From assembly GCF_005887615.1 (NCBI RefSeq), contig NZ_VANS01000001.1:607415-671414 (forward strand): a stretch of DNA of 64,000 nt, read 5' to 3'. The notes under the pieces were generated by a model. That model was not told the DNA's origin. It did no database searches and saw nothing but the letters and a program-made list of their open reading frames with translations. This document shows, one piece after another, positions 24,244 to 33,348 of the stretch; position 1 is the first letter of the stretch, and the number at the start of each line of letters is the position of its first letter. Both the position numbers and the translations under genes were made by a program. This DNA is from Sulfitobacter sabulilitoris. Its GTDB lineage: Bacteria > Pseudomonadota > Alphaproteobacteria > Rhodobacterales > Rhodobacteraceae.

Positions 24244-24999
24244 ATGAGACTGCCCCTTGACCATCCCGCCACACCGGCCATCGTGCTTGTCCGCCCGCAA
24301 ATGGGCGAGAACATCGGCGCCGCCGCGCGCGCGATGTGGAATTTCGGCCTGGACCGGATGCGGCTGGTGGCGCCGCGCGACGGCTGGCCCAATCCCGCCG
24401 CTGTCGCCATGGCCAGCGGGGCGGGGCGGCTTCTGGACGAGGCGATGCTGTCGGGCGATCTGCCTGGGGCGGTGGGCGATTGCGATTTCGTCTTTGCCAC
24501 CACGGCGCGCAGCCGCGACCTGACCAAGCCGATCTACAGCCCCGAGGCGGCGATGGCGCTTGCGGCGGAAAAGATCGCCTGCGGCCAGCGGGTCGCGGTG
24601 CTGTTCGGCCCCGAACGTGCTGGCCTCGAGAACGAGGACATCGCGCGCGCCAATGCCATCATCTCGGTCCCGGTGAATCCGAAATTCGCCTCGCTCAACC
24701 TGGCGCAATGCGTCTTGCTGGTGGGCTACGAATGGATGCGGCAGGCAGGGGAAATCACCCATGCCAGCACCGAGATGGCCGGCACCGACTGGGCGCGGGG
24801 TGAAGAGGTCGAACATCTGGCCGCGCATTACGACGAACGCCTGACGCAGGCCGGATTTTTCTTTCCCGAGCACAAGGCGCAGTCGATGCGCACCAACCTG
24901 CGCAACATGTGGAGCCGGATGCCGCTGACGCGCGCGGACGTGCAAATGCTGCACGGCGTGATGCGGCAGATGGTCCGCTGGGCGAAAAGAGACGACTAG
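24244..24999 (+). CDS. SPOUT-family tRNA/rRNA 2'-O-methyltransferase (TrmJ type)
   Basis: A 251-residue methyltransferase with the TrmJ-like knot fold. Motif 1 is LVRPQMGENIGAAARAMWNF (residues 15-34), motif 2 is LFGPERAGLENEDIARAN and motif 3 is SLNLAQCVLLVGYEW. TrmJ makes Cm/Um at tRNA position 32 using S-adenosylmethionine. The C-terminal extension (QAGFFFPEHKAQSMRTNLRN) agrees with TrmJ rather than with SpoU/TrmH. It diverges from the EamA gene across 174 bases and leads into the heme A synthase gene on the same strand. Confidence 0.88.
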   Translation: MRLPLDHPATPAIVLVRPQMGENIGAAARAMWNFGLDRMRLVAPRDGWPNPAAVAMASGAGRLLDEAMLSGDLPGAVGDCDFVFATTARSRDLTKPIYSPEAAMALAAEKIACGQRVAVLFGPERAGLENEDIARANAIISVPVNPKFASLNLAQCVLLVGYEWMRQAGEITHASTEMAGTDWARGEEVEHLAAHYDERLTQAGFFFPEHKAQSMRTNLRNMWSRMPLTRADVQMLHGVMRQMVRWAKRDD

Positions 25000-25063
25000 G
25001 GATGCTGGACCCCGGCGCGCGACAGGCCTACCTATGGGCAAACACGGCAATCCGAGGGTTGAG

Positions 25064-26218
25064 ATGAACACCAAACGCAAGCTTTTCGAAGAGGTTGGCA
25101 GCCCCGAGGCGGCGCGCCCGGTCGCGCGGACCGGCGGTATCGACAAGGGGCACAGCGGCGCGCGCGGCGCGATCCGGATCTGGCTGATCGTGTTGTTCGC
25201 GCTGGTCTTTGCGATGATCGCGGTGGGCGGGTTGACCCGGCTGACCGACAGCGGGCTGAGCATCACCGAATGGCGGCCCTTCACGGGCGCGCTGCCACCG
25301 CTCAGTGCGGCCGACTGGCAGTCGGAATTCGCCAAGTACCAGCAGATCGACGAGTTTCGCATCCAGAACCAATGGATGGAACTTGAGGATTTCAAGGTCA
25401 TCTACTGGTGGGAATGGGGCCACCGTCAGCTGGGCCGGGTGGTGGGCCTGGTCTGGGCGGCGGGATTCCTGTGGTTTCTCGCGCGGCGGCAGATCCCCGC
25501 GGGCTGGACGCCGAAGCTGCTGCTTCTGGGTGTCATGGGCGGCGCGCAGGGGGCCATCGGCTGGTGGATGGTCTCGTCGGGGGTCACCACCGGGATGGGC
25601 ACCACGGATGTGGCCAGCTACAGGCTGGCGACCCATCTGGGCCTTGCCTTTGCCATTCTGGGCGTCATCACCTGGTACGTCATGCAACTGGGCCGCACCG
25701 CCCGCGACCTGATCCAGGCGCGGCGCGCGAGGGAGCCCCGGCAGTGGTCGCTGGCCACGGGGCTGCTGCATTTCACCTTTCTGCAGATTCTGCTGGGTGC
25801 GATGGTGGCCGGCATCGACGCCGGGCGCAGCTATACCGACTGGCCGCTGATGGGCGGACAGCTGTTCCCGCCGCTGGCGTTCGACCTGGATCCGCTGTGG
25901 CGGAACTTCTTTGAAAATCCGGGGCTGGTGCAGTTCATTCACCGCATGTCGGGCTATCTGCTGGCGGCCTTTACCGTGGTCGTCTGGCTGCGCGGCCGGC
26001 GCTCTGCGCATCCGCGCACGCGGTTTGCCTTCAACGCGGTGCTGGCGGCGATGGCGGTCCAGATCGTGCTGGGCATCGTCACCGTGATCTATGCCGCGCC
26101 GTGGTACATCGCCATCGTGCACCAGCTTCTGGCCGTGATCGTCTGGGTGCTGATCCTGCGCGCCCGGTTCCTGAGCGGCTATCCAATCGCAACATCCCTG
26201 AGAGGAACCCCCGCATGA
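25064..26218 (+). CDS. ctaA: Heme A synthase (COX15/CtaA)
   Basis: A 384-residue inner-membrane enzyme that oxidises heme O to heme A for aa3-type cytochrome oxidase. About eight membrane segments are visible. The four conserved histidines appear in WEWGHRQLGR, YRLATHLGLAF, FIHRMSGYLL and IVHQLLAV. GLTRLTDSGLSITEWRPFTG is the strongly conserved first loop of the alphaproteobacterial type. Start 25064 has CCGAGGGTTGAG upstream; 25034 is an alternative adding ten residues. Its stop overlaps the ATG of the carboxypeptidase gene (ATGA). Confidence 0.95.
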   Translation: MNTKRKLFEEVGSPEAARPVARTGGIDKGHSGARGAIRIWLIVLFALVFAMIAVGGLTRLTDSGLSITEWRPFTGALPPLSAADWQSEFAKYQQIDEFRIQNQWMELEDFKVIYWWEWGHRQLGRVVGLVWAAGFLWFLARRQIPAGWTPKLLLLGVMGGAQGAIGWWMVSSGVTTGMGTTDVASYRLATHLGLAFAILGVITWYVMQLGRTARDLIQARRAREPRQWSLATGLLHFTFLQILLGAMVAGIDAGRSYTDWPLMGGQLFPPLAFDLDPLWRNFFENPGLVQFIHRMSGYLLAAFTVVVWLRGRRSAHPRTRFAFNAVLAAMAVQIVLGIVTVIYAAPWYIAIVHQLLAVIVWVLILRARFLSGYPIATSLRGTPA

Positions 26219-27690
26219 CCCCCTTTGACGAATTGATGGCCTACCAGCGCGAAACGCAAGCCCTGGGGCAGGTGATGGGGCGTCTCGGGTGGGACCAGGA
26301 GACCGTGATGCCGCGCGGCGCCGCCCCGCAACGCGGCGAGGAGATGGCCGCACTGGAGAGCGTGTTGCATGCCCGCCGGGTGGACACGCGGGTGTCGGAC
26401 TGGCTTGACGCGATCGACCACGCGGCCCTTGACGATGTCGGTCGCGCACAGATCCGCCACATCCGCCGCAGTCACGACAGGGCGCGCAAGGTGCCCGCCA
26501 GTCTGGCGACCCGCATCGCGCGCGTGACCAGCCAGGCGCAGGGCATCTGGGCCGAGGCGCGCGCCAACGAGGACGTGGCCGGGTTTCTCCCGACGCTGGA
26601 GGAGGTGATCGCCCTCAAGCGCGAAGAAGGACAGGCCCTGGCCGCGGGAGGCGACGTCTATGACGCGATGCTGGCCGATTACGAGCCGGGCACCACCGGG
26701 GACGAGATCGCCGCGATGTTCGGTGCCCTGCGCCCCGAGTTGACCGCGCTGCGCGAGGCGGTGCGCGCCGCCAACACGCCGCCGCAACTGTCCGGCACCT
26801 TCGACGAAGCCGCGCAGATGCGGCTGACGCGCAAGCTGGCAAAAGCCTACGGATATGACATGGCGCACGGCCGGGTGGACAAGGCCGTGCATCCCTTCAG
26901 TTCGGGCTCGGGCCTTGACGTGCGGATCACCACGCGCACCAATCCCGCTGATCCGTTCAACTGTTTCTATTCGACCATCCACGAGGTCGGCCACGGAGCC
27001 TACGAGCAGAACATCGACCGCGATTACCTGCTGACGCCCTTGGGGCAGGGCGTGTCGATGGGGGTGCACGAAAGCCAAAGCCGGATCTACGAGAACCAGC
27101 TTGGCCGCAGCCGCGCCTTTACCGGCTGGCTTTTCGGTGAAATGCGCGAGACCTTCGGCGACATCGGCATCGCGGACGAGGACGCCTTCTATGCCTGCGT
27201 GAACCGCGTCTCGGATGGCCATATCCGGACCGAGGCGGATGAATTGCAGTACAATCTGCACGTACTGCTGCGCTTTGATCTGGAACGCGCGTTGATGGCG
27301 GGCGATTTGGACGTCGGCGATCTCGAGGCCGCCTGGAACGACCGGTTCGAGGCCGATTTCGGCTATGGCGTGGACAAGCCATCCAACGGGCTGTTGCAGG
27401 ATGTGCATTGGTCGGTGGGTCTGTTCGGCTATTTCCCGACCTACACCCTTGGCAACGTCTATGCCGGGTGCTTGTTCGAGGCGATGCGCGGGGCACTGCC
27501 CAATCTGGATGCGCAATTGGCCAAGGGCGACCTGACCGCGGCGACCCGGTGGCTGCGCGAGACGGTGCAGACCCACGGCGGGCTGTACGAGCCGCGCGAC
27601 GTGATCGCCCGGGCGCGCGGAGCGGAGCCGTCAGAGGCGCCCTTGCTGGCCTATCTCAAGGAAAAGTTTACCACGATCTACGGGCTGTGA
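26215..27690 (+). CDS. M32-family metallocarboxypeptidase (Taq carboxypeptidase type)
   Basis: A 491-residue cytoplasmic zinc carboxypeptidase. The zinc site HEVGH is at residues 256-260 (STIHEVGHGAYEQN), followed by the M32-specific GVHESQSRIYENQLGRS, where the glutamate completes the metal ligands. PFSSGSGLDVRITTR is the conserved strand before the active site. M32 enzymes trim C-terminal residues from peptides. Length is standard. It is coupled to ctaA by a 4-base overlap, probably reflecting shared transcription rather than shared function. A GC-rich 13-bp hairpin follows the stop. Confidence 0.95.
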   Translation: MTPFDELMAYQRETQALGQVMGRLGWDQETVMPRGAAPQRGEEMAALESVLHARRVDTRVSDWLDAIDHAALDDVGRAQIRHIRRSHDRARKVPASLATRIARVTSQAQGIWAEARANEDVAGFLPTLEEVIALKREEGQALAAGGDVYDAMLADYEPGTTGDEIAAMFGALRPELTALREAVRAANTPPQLSGTFDEAAQMRLTRKLAKAYGYDMAHGRVDKAVHPFSSGSGLDVRITTRTNPADPFNCFYSTIHEVGHGAYEQNIDRDYLLTPLGQGVSMGVHESQSRIYENQLGRSRAFTGWLFGEMRETFGDIGIADEDAFYACVNRVSDGHIRTEADELQYNLHVLLRFDLERALMAGDLDVGDLEAAWNDRFEADFGYGVDKPSNGLLQDVHWSVGLFGYFPTYTLGNVYAGCLFEAMRGALPNLDAQLAKGDLTAATRWLRETVQTHGGLYEPRDVIARARGAEPSEAPLLAYLKEKFTTIYGL

Positions 27691-27707
27691 GCACGGTCTC
27701 CTGACCA

Positions 27708-27748
27708 CGCACTGCGCGGCGGGCTAGCGCCGCGCGCCGCGCAGTGCG
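27708..27748 (+). terminator. GC-rich terminator-like hairpin
   Basis: A perfect 13-bp stem CGCACTGCGCGGC/GCCGCGCAGTGCG with a 15-base loop begins 18 bases past the carboxypeptidase stop. There is no T-tract, so intrinsic termination is uncertain; it may protect the 3' end or assist Rho-dependent termination. Confidence 0.4.
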
Positions 27749-27791
27749 CCCGACCGATGCCGCGGATCGGTCAATGGGGGGAATCGGCGTA

Positions 27792-28001
27792 TCACTGCGA
27801 CTTTTCGGTGACAGCGCCGGAAAGACGCGTCACCACGGCATCGGCGATACTCGGATCGGCGAACATCAACGGTTTATGGTCCGTAGCGGCAATTTCCGTC
27901 GGAAATCCAGTGGCTTGTCGCAAACCTGTCCGCATCGGATCAACTGCGCGAGGGGCCGGATGCGTGCCCCGCACCTGCGCCATCGCTGAATATTCCGGCA
28001 A
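27792..28001 (-). pseudogene. Possible C-terminal gene remnant
   Basis: An open minus-strand frame of about 69 codons. Its last 40 residues (TEIAATDHKPLMFADPSIAD) read like a protein C-terminus with normal codon use, perhaps of an alpha/beta hydrolase. No plausible beginning or ribosome site is found upstream in any frame. It may be a decayed gene end, or chance. Confidence 0.22.
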
Positions 28002-28046
28002 TTATGCGCTTTGGACGTAGTGCAAGTGCCTTTCGAACTTGCGTTT

Positions 28047-28076
28047 TTGCGTCAGTTTGTCCATTGATTGACGCAA
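28047..28076. promoter_or_regulatory. Operator-like dyad upstream of the small secreted protein
   Basis: A perfect 8-bp inverted repeat, TTGCGTCA-N14-TGACGCAA. The half-site centres are 22 bases apart, two helical turns, as expected for a dimeric regulator. It lies about 100 bases before the start codon at 28175. No regulator gene is adjacent. Confidence 0.45.
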
Positions 28077-28174
28077 GCTCACGCGGAGACTGGCGTTTCG
28101 GCGGATGAGTAGGGATTTTGCGCGGTCGCACAGGATTCCTGTACATGAACAGTTTATCTAATGGAGTTTCCACT

Positions 28175-28495
28175 ATGACACGTTTTCTTGCTTCTGCCGC
28201 TGCTCTGACCTTTGCCCTCGTTGCATCCACAGCTTCGGCCCAGGACGTGACCCAAACCGGTGTTGTCGGCGAATCCGGAGTTGCCGGCTATCCCGTTCAG
28301 ATCACGGCAAGCAACGGCATCGTCTATAACTGCGAAGCCGAAGTCGGCTCGCAGAACGGCGTTCCGGTCCGTACATGCGTCCGCGCGAACGCGACGACAG
28401 GCATCACCGACAACGGCGCCTATGCTGCTGCTGCCGGCGTTGTGCTGGTGGCTTTCCTGGCGGACGGTTCGTCCTCCACAACGTCGTCCAACTGA
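28175..28495 (+). CDS. Small exported protein of unknown function
   Basis: A 106-residue protein with a clear signal peptide (TRFLASAAALTFALVASTAS then AQD). The mature part is about 83 residues, rich in Gly, Val, Ala and Thr, with two cysteines (YNCEAEV and VRTCVRA) that could form one disulfide, then a hydrophobic run (AYAAAAGVVLVAFLA) and a Ser/Thr tail. I recognise no family. The start at 28175 is supported by GGAG 8 bases upstream; an in-frame ATG at 28145 is less likely. It is a single-gene unit with its own strong terminator and an operator-like dyad upstream. The hydrophobic tail could anchor it in a membrane. Confidence 0.75.
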   Translation: MTRFLASAAALTFALVASTASAQDVTQTGVVGESGVAGYPVQITASNGIVYNCEAEVGSQNGVPVRTCVRANATTGITDNGAYAAAAGVVLVAFLADGSSSTTSSN

Positions 28496-28516
28496 TTTAA
28501 CGCTTCGGCGTACCAA

Positions 28517-28547
28517 GGCCGCGGCACCCAGGTGCCGCGGCCTTTTT
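28517..28547 (+). terminator. Strong Rho-independent terminator
   Basis: A perfect stem GGCCGCGGCAC/GTGCCGCGGCC closed by CCAG is followed by five T. It lies about 20 bases after the stop of the small exported protein. Confidence 0.9.
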
Positions 28548-28715
28548 GCGTTCGGTCCGACCCTGACCCCGGGCTGATCCCAGGCTGATCCATGTGCCGC
28601 CGCGCCGCCGTGATGCCGCGCAAAGTGCCAACTGGTGACGCATTTCGATGTCACACAGCCCCCGAACCCCTTGCGCCACGGCCATGCCGTGCCTTGCCAC
28701 CGGACCGGGACCATT

Positions 28716-30035
28716 GTGACGACAGCCTTTCGCACGACCATCAGCAGCACGGCGTCAATTGCCCGATCCCGCCAGACGCGGGATATCGTCGTGATTGACG
28801 ACCTCGCAGGGTTCAAGGCGCTGCGGCCCGCCTGGGAAGACCTGCACGCCCGCGATCCGCAGGCGGGGGTGTTCCTGTCCTGGGACTGGCTGTACCAGCT
28901 TTTCGCCGACAATCACGGCCAATGGCGTGTTCTCGCCGCGACCGACCCGAACCAGCCGGACCGGTTCACCGCGTTTCTGCCGTTGCGCTACCGCCTCCAC
29001 TGGAGCAGCGCGCAGCGCCGGTTCCAGGCGTATATCGCCGCGGCGGGTCGCCTGTGCTTCAGCGAATATACCGGCTTTGTCTGTGATCCGGATCCGCTCC
29101 GCGAGGCGCAGGCGCTGACCGCCTTGGGGCAGTGTGCGGCGCAATTGCCCTGGGCGCGTCTGTCGCTGCGGTACGAACCCACGGGCCACAGGCTTGTCCG
29201 TTTCGCCGCCGCCCTCGGCGGCCGGGGCTTCGACGTGGCGTGGCCGCCCTACACGATAAACGATGGGGCAACGAACCAGCTTTTATGCCCGCAGATCGCG
29301 CTGCCCGCGTCGCATGACGCCTACCTTGCCGGGCTGAGCCGCAACACCCGCAAGAAGATCCGCAAGGCCACGCGCCGCCATATCGACAGTGGCGTCGTCC
29401 GGGTGGGGTCGGCGGCCGACACGGATCCGCAGGATGTGCGCGAACGTCTGCTGGCGCTGTGGTCTGCCCGCTGGGCCGCTGAAAATTCCCCCGCCCGGCT
29501 TGACCTGATCGCCGGGAAATACCGGACGATGATGATCCGCGCCGAAGCGCTCGGGCTGCTTTACATGCCGTCATTGTGGCGCGGGGACAGGATGCTGGGC
29601 GCGCTGGCCTTCGTGATCGACGCGCCGCGCGGGATGGCCCACTGCCTGCTGACCGGACGCGACGATCGGGTCGACGATCTGGATATCGGACTGCTGATGC
29701 ACAGCCAGGCCATTCACGCGGCCATTTCCGCCGGTCTGCGGACCTACGATTTCGGCCACGGCACGGAAGCCTACAAATACCACTACGGGGCGGTGGATCG
29801 GGCGGTGGGCTATCTGGCCGTCACCCGCCGCGATGCCGATGCGGACACAAGGTTCGATCCGCTGCTGTTGCCGCAGGCGCTGGCGCGCACTGCCGAAATG
29901 CTGGGCCGTGGCCGCACCCGCGACGCGCAGGCGGCCCTGAGCCAACTGGCCCGGGCCGCTGCGCCGTCGTCAGGTCATTCGTCGGCAGTGGTGTCGTCGC
30001 CGGTATCGCCCTCGACGACATCCTCGTCGGCCTGA
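28716..30035 (+). CDS. GNAT/FemAB-like acyltransferase (CelD, BioF2-like family)
   Basis: A protein of about 439 residues with the double GNAT layout of the FemAB/CelD-like family. The N-terminal half opens [20 protein letters not shown] and [16 protein letters not shown], and the C-terminal GNAT half contains [40 protein letters not shown] and [15 protein letters not shown]. Relatives are linked to polysaccharide or cell-envelope acylation. The start is uncertain: GTG at 28716 was taken; a GTG at 28635 would add 27 residues. The last 61 bases overlap the 3' end of gyrA on the other strand, so its Ser-rich tail ([17 protein letters not shown]) is the antisense of the acidic GyrA tail. Confidence 0.8.
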   Translation: MTTAFRTTISSTASIARSRQTRDIVVIDDLAGFKALRPAWEDLHARDPQAGVFLSWDWLYQLFADNHGQWRVLAATDPNQPDRFTAFLPLRYRLHWSSAQRRFQAYIAAAGRLCFSEYTGFVCDPDPLREAQALTALGQCAAQLPWARLSLRYEPTGHRLVRFAAALGGRGFDVAWPPYTINDGATNQLLCPQIALPASHDAYLAGLSRNTRKKIRKATRRHIDSGVVRVGSAADTDPQDVRERLLALWSARWAAENSPARLDLIAGKYRTMMIRAEALGLLYMPSLWRGDRMLGALAFVIDAPRGMAHCLLTGRDDRVDDLDIGLLMHSQAIHAAISAGLRTYDFGHGTEAYKYHYGAVDRAVGYLAVTRRDADADTRFDPLLLPQALARTAEMLGRGRTRDAQAALSQLARAAAPSSGHSSAVVSSPVSPSTTSSSA

Positions 30036-32746
30036 TCCGCGATCCAGGCGACGCTGACGACTTCCTCGTTCTTGCCGGTATCGAAGACCTTGACGCCCCC
30101 CGCGCTGCGCGAACGGAATGAAATCCCCTCGACCGGAACGCGGATCGACTGCCCCTTGGAAGTGGCAAGCATGATCTGGTCGTCCATCTCGACGGGGAAG
30201 GACGCGACGATCGCGCCACCGCGCATTGCCTTGTCCATCGCCTGCACCCCCATGCCGCCACGCCCGCGCACCGGGTAATCGTGGCTCGAACTCAGCTTTC
30301 CGGCGCCCTTGGCTGTGATCGTCAGGATCAGGTTTTCAGCCGCCGACATCTCGGCGTAGCGTTCCTGGGGCAGGGGCATGTTGGCGTTGCCCTCTTCCTC
30401 GTCCGCCTCGTCGGCCTCGTCGGCGAGACCGGCCATCGCGCGCCGCATCTTGAGATAGGCGGCACGTTCGTCTGACGTGGCGTCGAAATGACGGATCACG
30501 GACATCGACACGACCTTGTCGTTTCCGGTCAGGCGAATCCCCCGCACACCCACCGACGACCGCGAGTTGAACACGCGCACGGCGGTCGAGGGAAAGCGGA
30601 TGGCGCGGCCCGAAGAGGTGACCAGCATCACGTCATCCTGCGGCGAGGCGATGCGCACGTTGATCAGCGTGGTGCCTTCGTGCTCGCCCTCGAATTTCAT
30701 AGCGATCTTGCCGTTGCGCATGACGTTGGTGAAATCCGACAGCTTGTTGCGCCGCACCGTACCGGCCGAGGTGGCGAACACGACCTGCAGATCGGCCCAG
30801 TCCTTTTCCTCGCGGTCGATGGGCAGGATCGCGGCCACCGACACGCCCACCGGGATCGGCAGGATATTGACGATCGCCTTGCCCTTGGACGTGCGCCCGC
30901 CCTGCGGCAACCGCCATGTCTTTAGCTTGTAAGCCATTCCGTCGGTGGTAAAGAACAAAAGCTGCGTATGGGTGTTGGCCACGAAGAGGGTGGTGACCAC
31001 ATCCTCTTCCTTGGTCTGCATGCCGGCCAGGCCCTTGCCGCCGCGGCGCTGGCTGCGGAAATCGGCCAGCGGCGTGCGCTTGATGTAGCCGCCGGAGGTG
31101 ACGGTCACGACCATCTCCTCGCGCGCGATCAGGTCCTCGTCGTCCATGTCGCCGGACCAGTCCACGATCTCGGTGCGGCGCGGCACGGCGAACAGCTCGC
31201 GCACCTCGCGCAACTCGTCGCTGATGATGCCCATGATCCGCTCGCGGCTGCCGAGGATTTCAAGGTATTCCTTGATCTTGCCGGCCAGCTCTTCCAATTC
31301 GCCGGTGACTTCCTGGACACCGATCTGGGTCAGGCGTTGCAGCCGCAATTCCAGAATGGCGCGCGCCTGGGCCTCGCTCAAGTTGTAGGTGCCGTCGTCG
31401 TTGGCGGTATGGGTCGGATCGTCGATCAGCGCGATATATTCGAGGATCGGCTGCGCGGGCCACCGCCGGGTCATCAGCTTCTCGCGGGCCTCTGCCGCAT
31501 CGGCCGAGGCGCGGATCGTCGCGACGATCTCGTCGATGTTGGTGACGGCCACGGCCAGGCCACACAGGATGTGGCTGCGCTCGCGGGCCTTGCGCAGCAG
31601 ATGCGCGGTGCGCCGCGCCACGACATCCTCGCGGAAGTCGATGAAGGCCGTGAGGAACCGCCGCAGGGTCAGCTGTTCGGGCCGCCCCCCGTTGAGCGCC
31701 AGCATGTTGCAGCCGAAATATGTCTGCATCGGGGTAAAGCGGTAGAGCTGGTTCATCACCACCTCCGCCGTCGCATCACGCTTCAGCTCCACCACCACGC
31801 GCACGCCGTTGCGGTCGCTTTCGTCCTGAACGTGGGCGATGCCTTCGATCTTCTTTTCGCGGACCTGTTCGGCGATCTTTTCGATCATCGACGCCTTGTT
31901 CACCTGGTAGGGGATCTCGTCCACGACGATGGCATAGCGGTCCTTGCGGATCTCCTCGACCCGCGTCTTGGCGCGGATGATGACGCTGCCGCGCCCCTCG
32001 AGGTAGGCCTTGCGCGCGCCGGAGCGGCCCAGCATGATGCCGCCGGTTGGAAAATCGGGACCGGGCACATACTCGATCAACTGCTCGGAGGTCAGGTCAG
32101 GCTCTTCGATCAGGGCAAGGCAGGCGTCCACGACTTCGCCCAGGTTGTGCGGCGGGATGTTCGTGGCCATGCCGACGGCGATGCCACCCGCGCCGTTGAC
32201 CAGCATGTTGGGAAAGCGGGCGGGCAGAACCGTGGGCTCGCGATCCTTGCCGTCGTAATTGTCCTGAAAATCGACGGTTTCCTTGTCGATGTCCGCCAGC
32301 AGATAGGCTGCGGGCTTGTCCATGCGCACTTCGGTGTAGCGCATCGCGGCGGCATTGTCGCCGTCCATCGAGCCGAAGTTGCCCTGACCGTCCAGCAGCG
32401 GCAGCGACATCGAGAAATCCTGCGCCATGCGCACAAGCGCGTCGTAAATCGCGGAATCGCCGTGCGGGTGGTATTTGCCCATCACGTCGCCCACGGGACG
32501 CGCCGATTTGCGGTAGCTCTTGTCGTGGGTATTGCCGGTTTCGTGCATCGCGAACAGGATGCGCCGGTGAACGGGTTTCAACCCGTCGCGCAGGTCCGGG
32601 ATCGCACGGCTGACGATGACCGACATCGCATAGTCCAGATAGGACGTGCGCATCTCGTGCTCGATACTGACCGACGGCCCCTCGAATTCGGGGCGCTCCG
32701 GCAGGATTTCATCATCGTTTTCAGGTGGTTCTGGCGTGTCGTTCAC
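29975..32746 (-). CDS. gyrA: DNA gyrase subunit A
   Basis: A 923-residue topoisomerase subunit that cuts and rejoins DNA during negative supercoiling. The catalytic tyrosine is Tyr137 ([11 protein letters not shown]). The quinolone region is [17 protein letters not shown] with Ser98 and Asp102, the unmutated residues equivalent to E. coli Ser83 and Asp87. The GyrA box [11 protein letters not shown] marks the C-terminal DNA-wrapping domain, so this is GyrA and not ParC. An acidic insert ([14 protein letters not shown]) interrupts a late blade of that domain. It starts at GTG. Its 3' end overlaps the convergent acyltransferase gene by 61 bases. Confidence 0.97.
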   Translation of the reverse strand: MNDTPEPPENDDEILPERPEFEGPSVSIEHEMRTSYLDYAMSVIVSRAIPDLRDGLKPVHRRILFAMHETGNTHDKSYRKSARPVGDVMGKYHPHGDSAIYDALVRMAQDFSMSLPLLDGQGNFGSMDGDNAAAMRYTEVRMDKPAAYLLADIDKETVDFQDNYDGKDREPTVLPARFPNMLVNGAGGIAVGMATNIPPHNLGEVVDACLALIEEPDLTSEQLIEYVPGPDFPTGGIMLGRSGARKAYLEGRGSVIIRAKTRVEEIRKDRYAIVVDEIPYQVNKASMIEKIAEQVREKKIEGIAHVQDESDRNGVRVVVELKRDATAEVVMNQLYRFTPMQTYFGCNMLALNGGRPEQLTLRRFLTAFIDFREDVVARRTAHLLRKARERSHILCGLAVAVTNIDEIVATIRASADAAEAREKLMTRRWPAQPILEYIALIDDPTHTANDDGTYNLSEAQARAILELRLQRLTQIGVQEVTGELEELAGKIKEYLEILGSRERIMGIISDELREVRELFAVPRRTEIVDWSGDMDDEDLIAREEMVVTVTSGGYIKRTPLADFRSQRRGGKGLAGMQTKEEDVVTTLFVANTHTQLLFFTTDGMAYKLKTWRLPQGGRTSKGKAIVNILPIPVGVSVAAILPIDREEKDWADLQVVFATSAGTVRRNKLSDFTNVMRNGKIAMKFEGEHEGTTLINVRIASPQDDVMLVTSSGRAIRFPSTAVRVFNSRSSVGVRGIRLTGNDKVVSMSVIRHFDATSDERAAYLKMRRAMAGLADEADEADEEEGNANMPLPQERYAEMSAAENLILTITAKGAGKLSSSHDYPVRGRGGMGVQAMDKAMRGGAIVASFPVEMDDQIMLATSKGQSIRVPVEGISFRSRSAGGVKVFDTGKNEEVVSVAWIADQADEDVVEGDTGDDTTADE

Positions 32747-32879
32747 GTGATCTGCCCGCTCGCTGTATCAGGTCTATATATTGTGACAAACCTATATCAG
32801 AGGGGGTACATAAGGTGCAATGCCAGACCGCCCCGGAGCCGCCCCACGCCCTGATCACATCGCCACACCATTGTTTTTA

Positions 32880-32907
32880 TTGAAAAGTAAATTGATCGTG
32901 GCACAAT
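32880..32907 (+). promoter_or_regulatory. Possible promoter of usg
   Basis: TTGAAA (32880-32885), a 16-base spacer and CACAAT (32902-32907) lie about 33 bases before the usg start. The -35 matches 5 of 6 consensus bases and the -10 matches 4 of 6. Confidence 0.35.
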
Positions 32908-32939
32908 GGACCCTGTGAGGCAGTTCAAGAGGTATTCCG

Positions 32940-33245
32940 ATGCCCAAGTCGAACCATCCCGCAGGCCGCACTCCTGCACCCCGCTCCGAGACCGAGATGA
33001 TGCTCAAGGGCTACGGCCTGACGACGGCCGAGATGTTCTACCACATGCCCGACTATGCGCATGTGCTGAACACCTTTGTCTGGCAGGATTACGATCTGGC
33101 GCCCGATCATCCGCGGCTGTTCCGGTTCGTCGAATACTGGCAATCGGAAATCGAGGGCGCGCTGCATTCGGTGCGGTTCACCCATCGCAAGCTGATCGGC
33201 CCCGGCGAATGGCGCAACGTGACGGGCGAATTCACGCTGCACTAG
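32940..33245 (+). CDS. usg: Usg family protein
   Basis: A 101-residue soluble protein with the Usg-family signature MLKGYGLTTAEMFYHMPDYA and the FVWQDYDLAPDHPRL segment; HSVRFTHRKLI and FTLH at the end are also conserved. The family is widespread in alphaproteobacteria and was named for its position next to trp genes in Caulobacter; no biochemical role is established. Here no trp genes are adjacent; it lies between gyrA (divergent) and a DUF2855 gene (same strand, 103 bases on). Confidence 0.88.
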   Translation: MPKSNHPAGRTPAPRSETEMMLKGYGLTTAEMFYHMPDYAHVLNTFVWQDYDLAPDHPRLFRFVEYWQSEIEGALHSVRFTHRKLIGPGEWRNVTGEFTLH

Positions 33246-33348
33246 GCGCCCCAAGCCGACTGACGCGACGTTGCGACAAGTTTCCCGCCCCCATCGGGGC
33301 CTGCGTGGACTAGGCTGCACCGCGACGGCATGACAAAGGGGGCGACCG

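Larger units (their letters stand above)
27691..28174. other. Long intergenic region with two inverted repeats
   Basis: About 480 bases with no convincing intact gene. It holds the hairpin at 27708-27748, a possible gene remnant on the minus strand (27792-28001), a GCAAG/CTTGC repeat (28022-28042) and the dyad at 28047-28076. The right part presumably contains the promoter of the small secreted protein. Confidence 0.5.

Noticed and set aside
30968-32854. A 628-codon open frame antisense to gyrA
   Set aside because: High-GC shadow frame with no recognisable domain; gyrA is unmistakable on the other strand.
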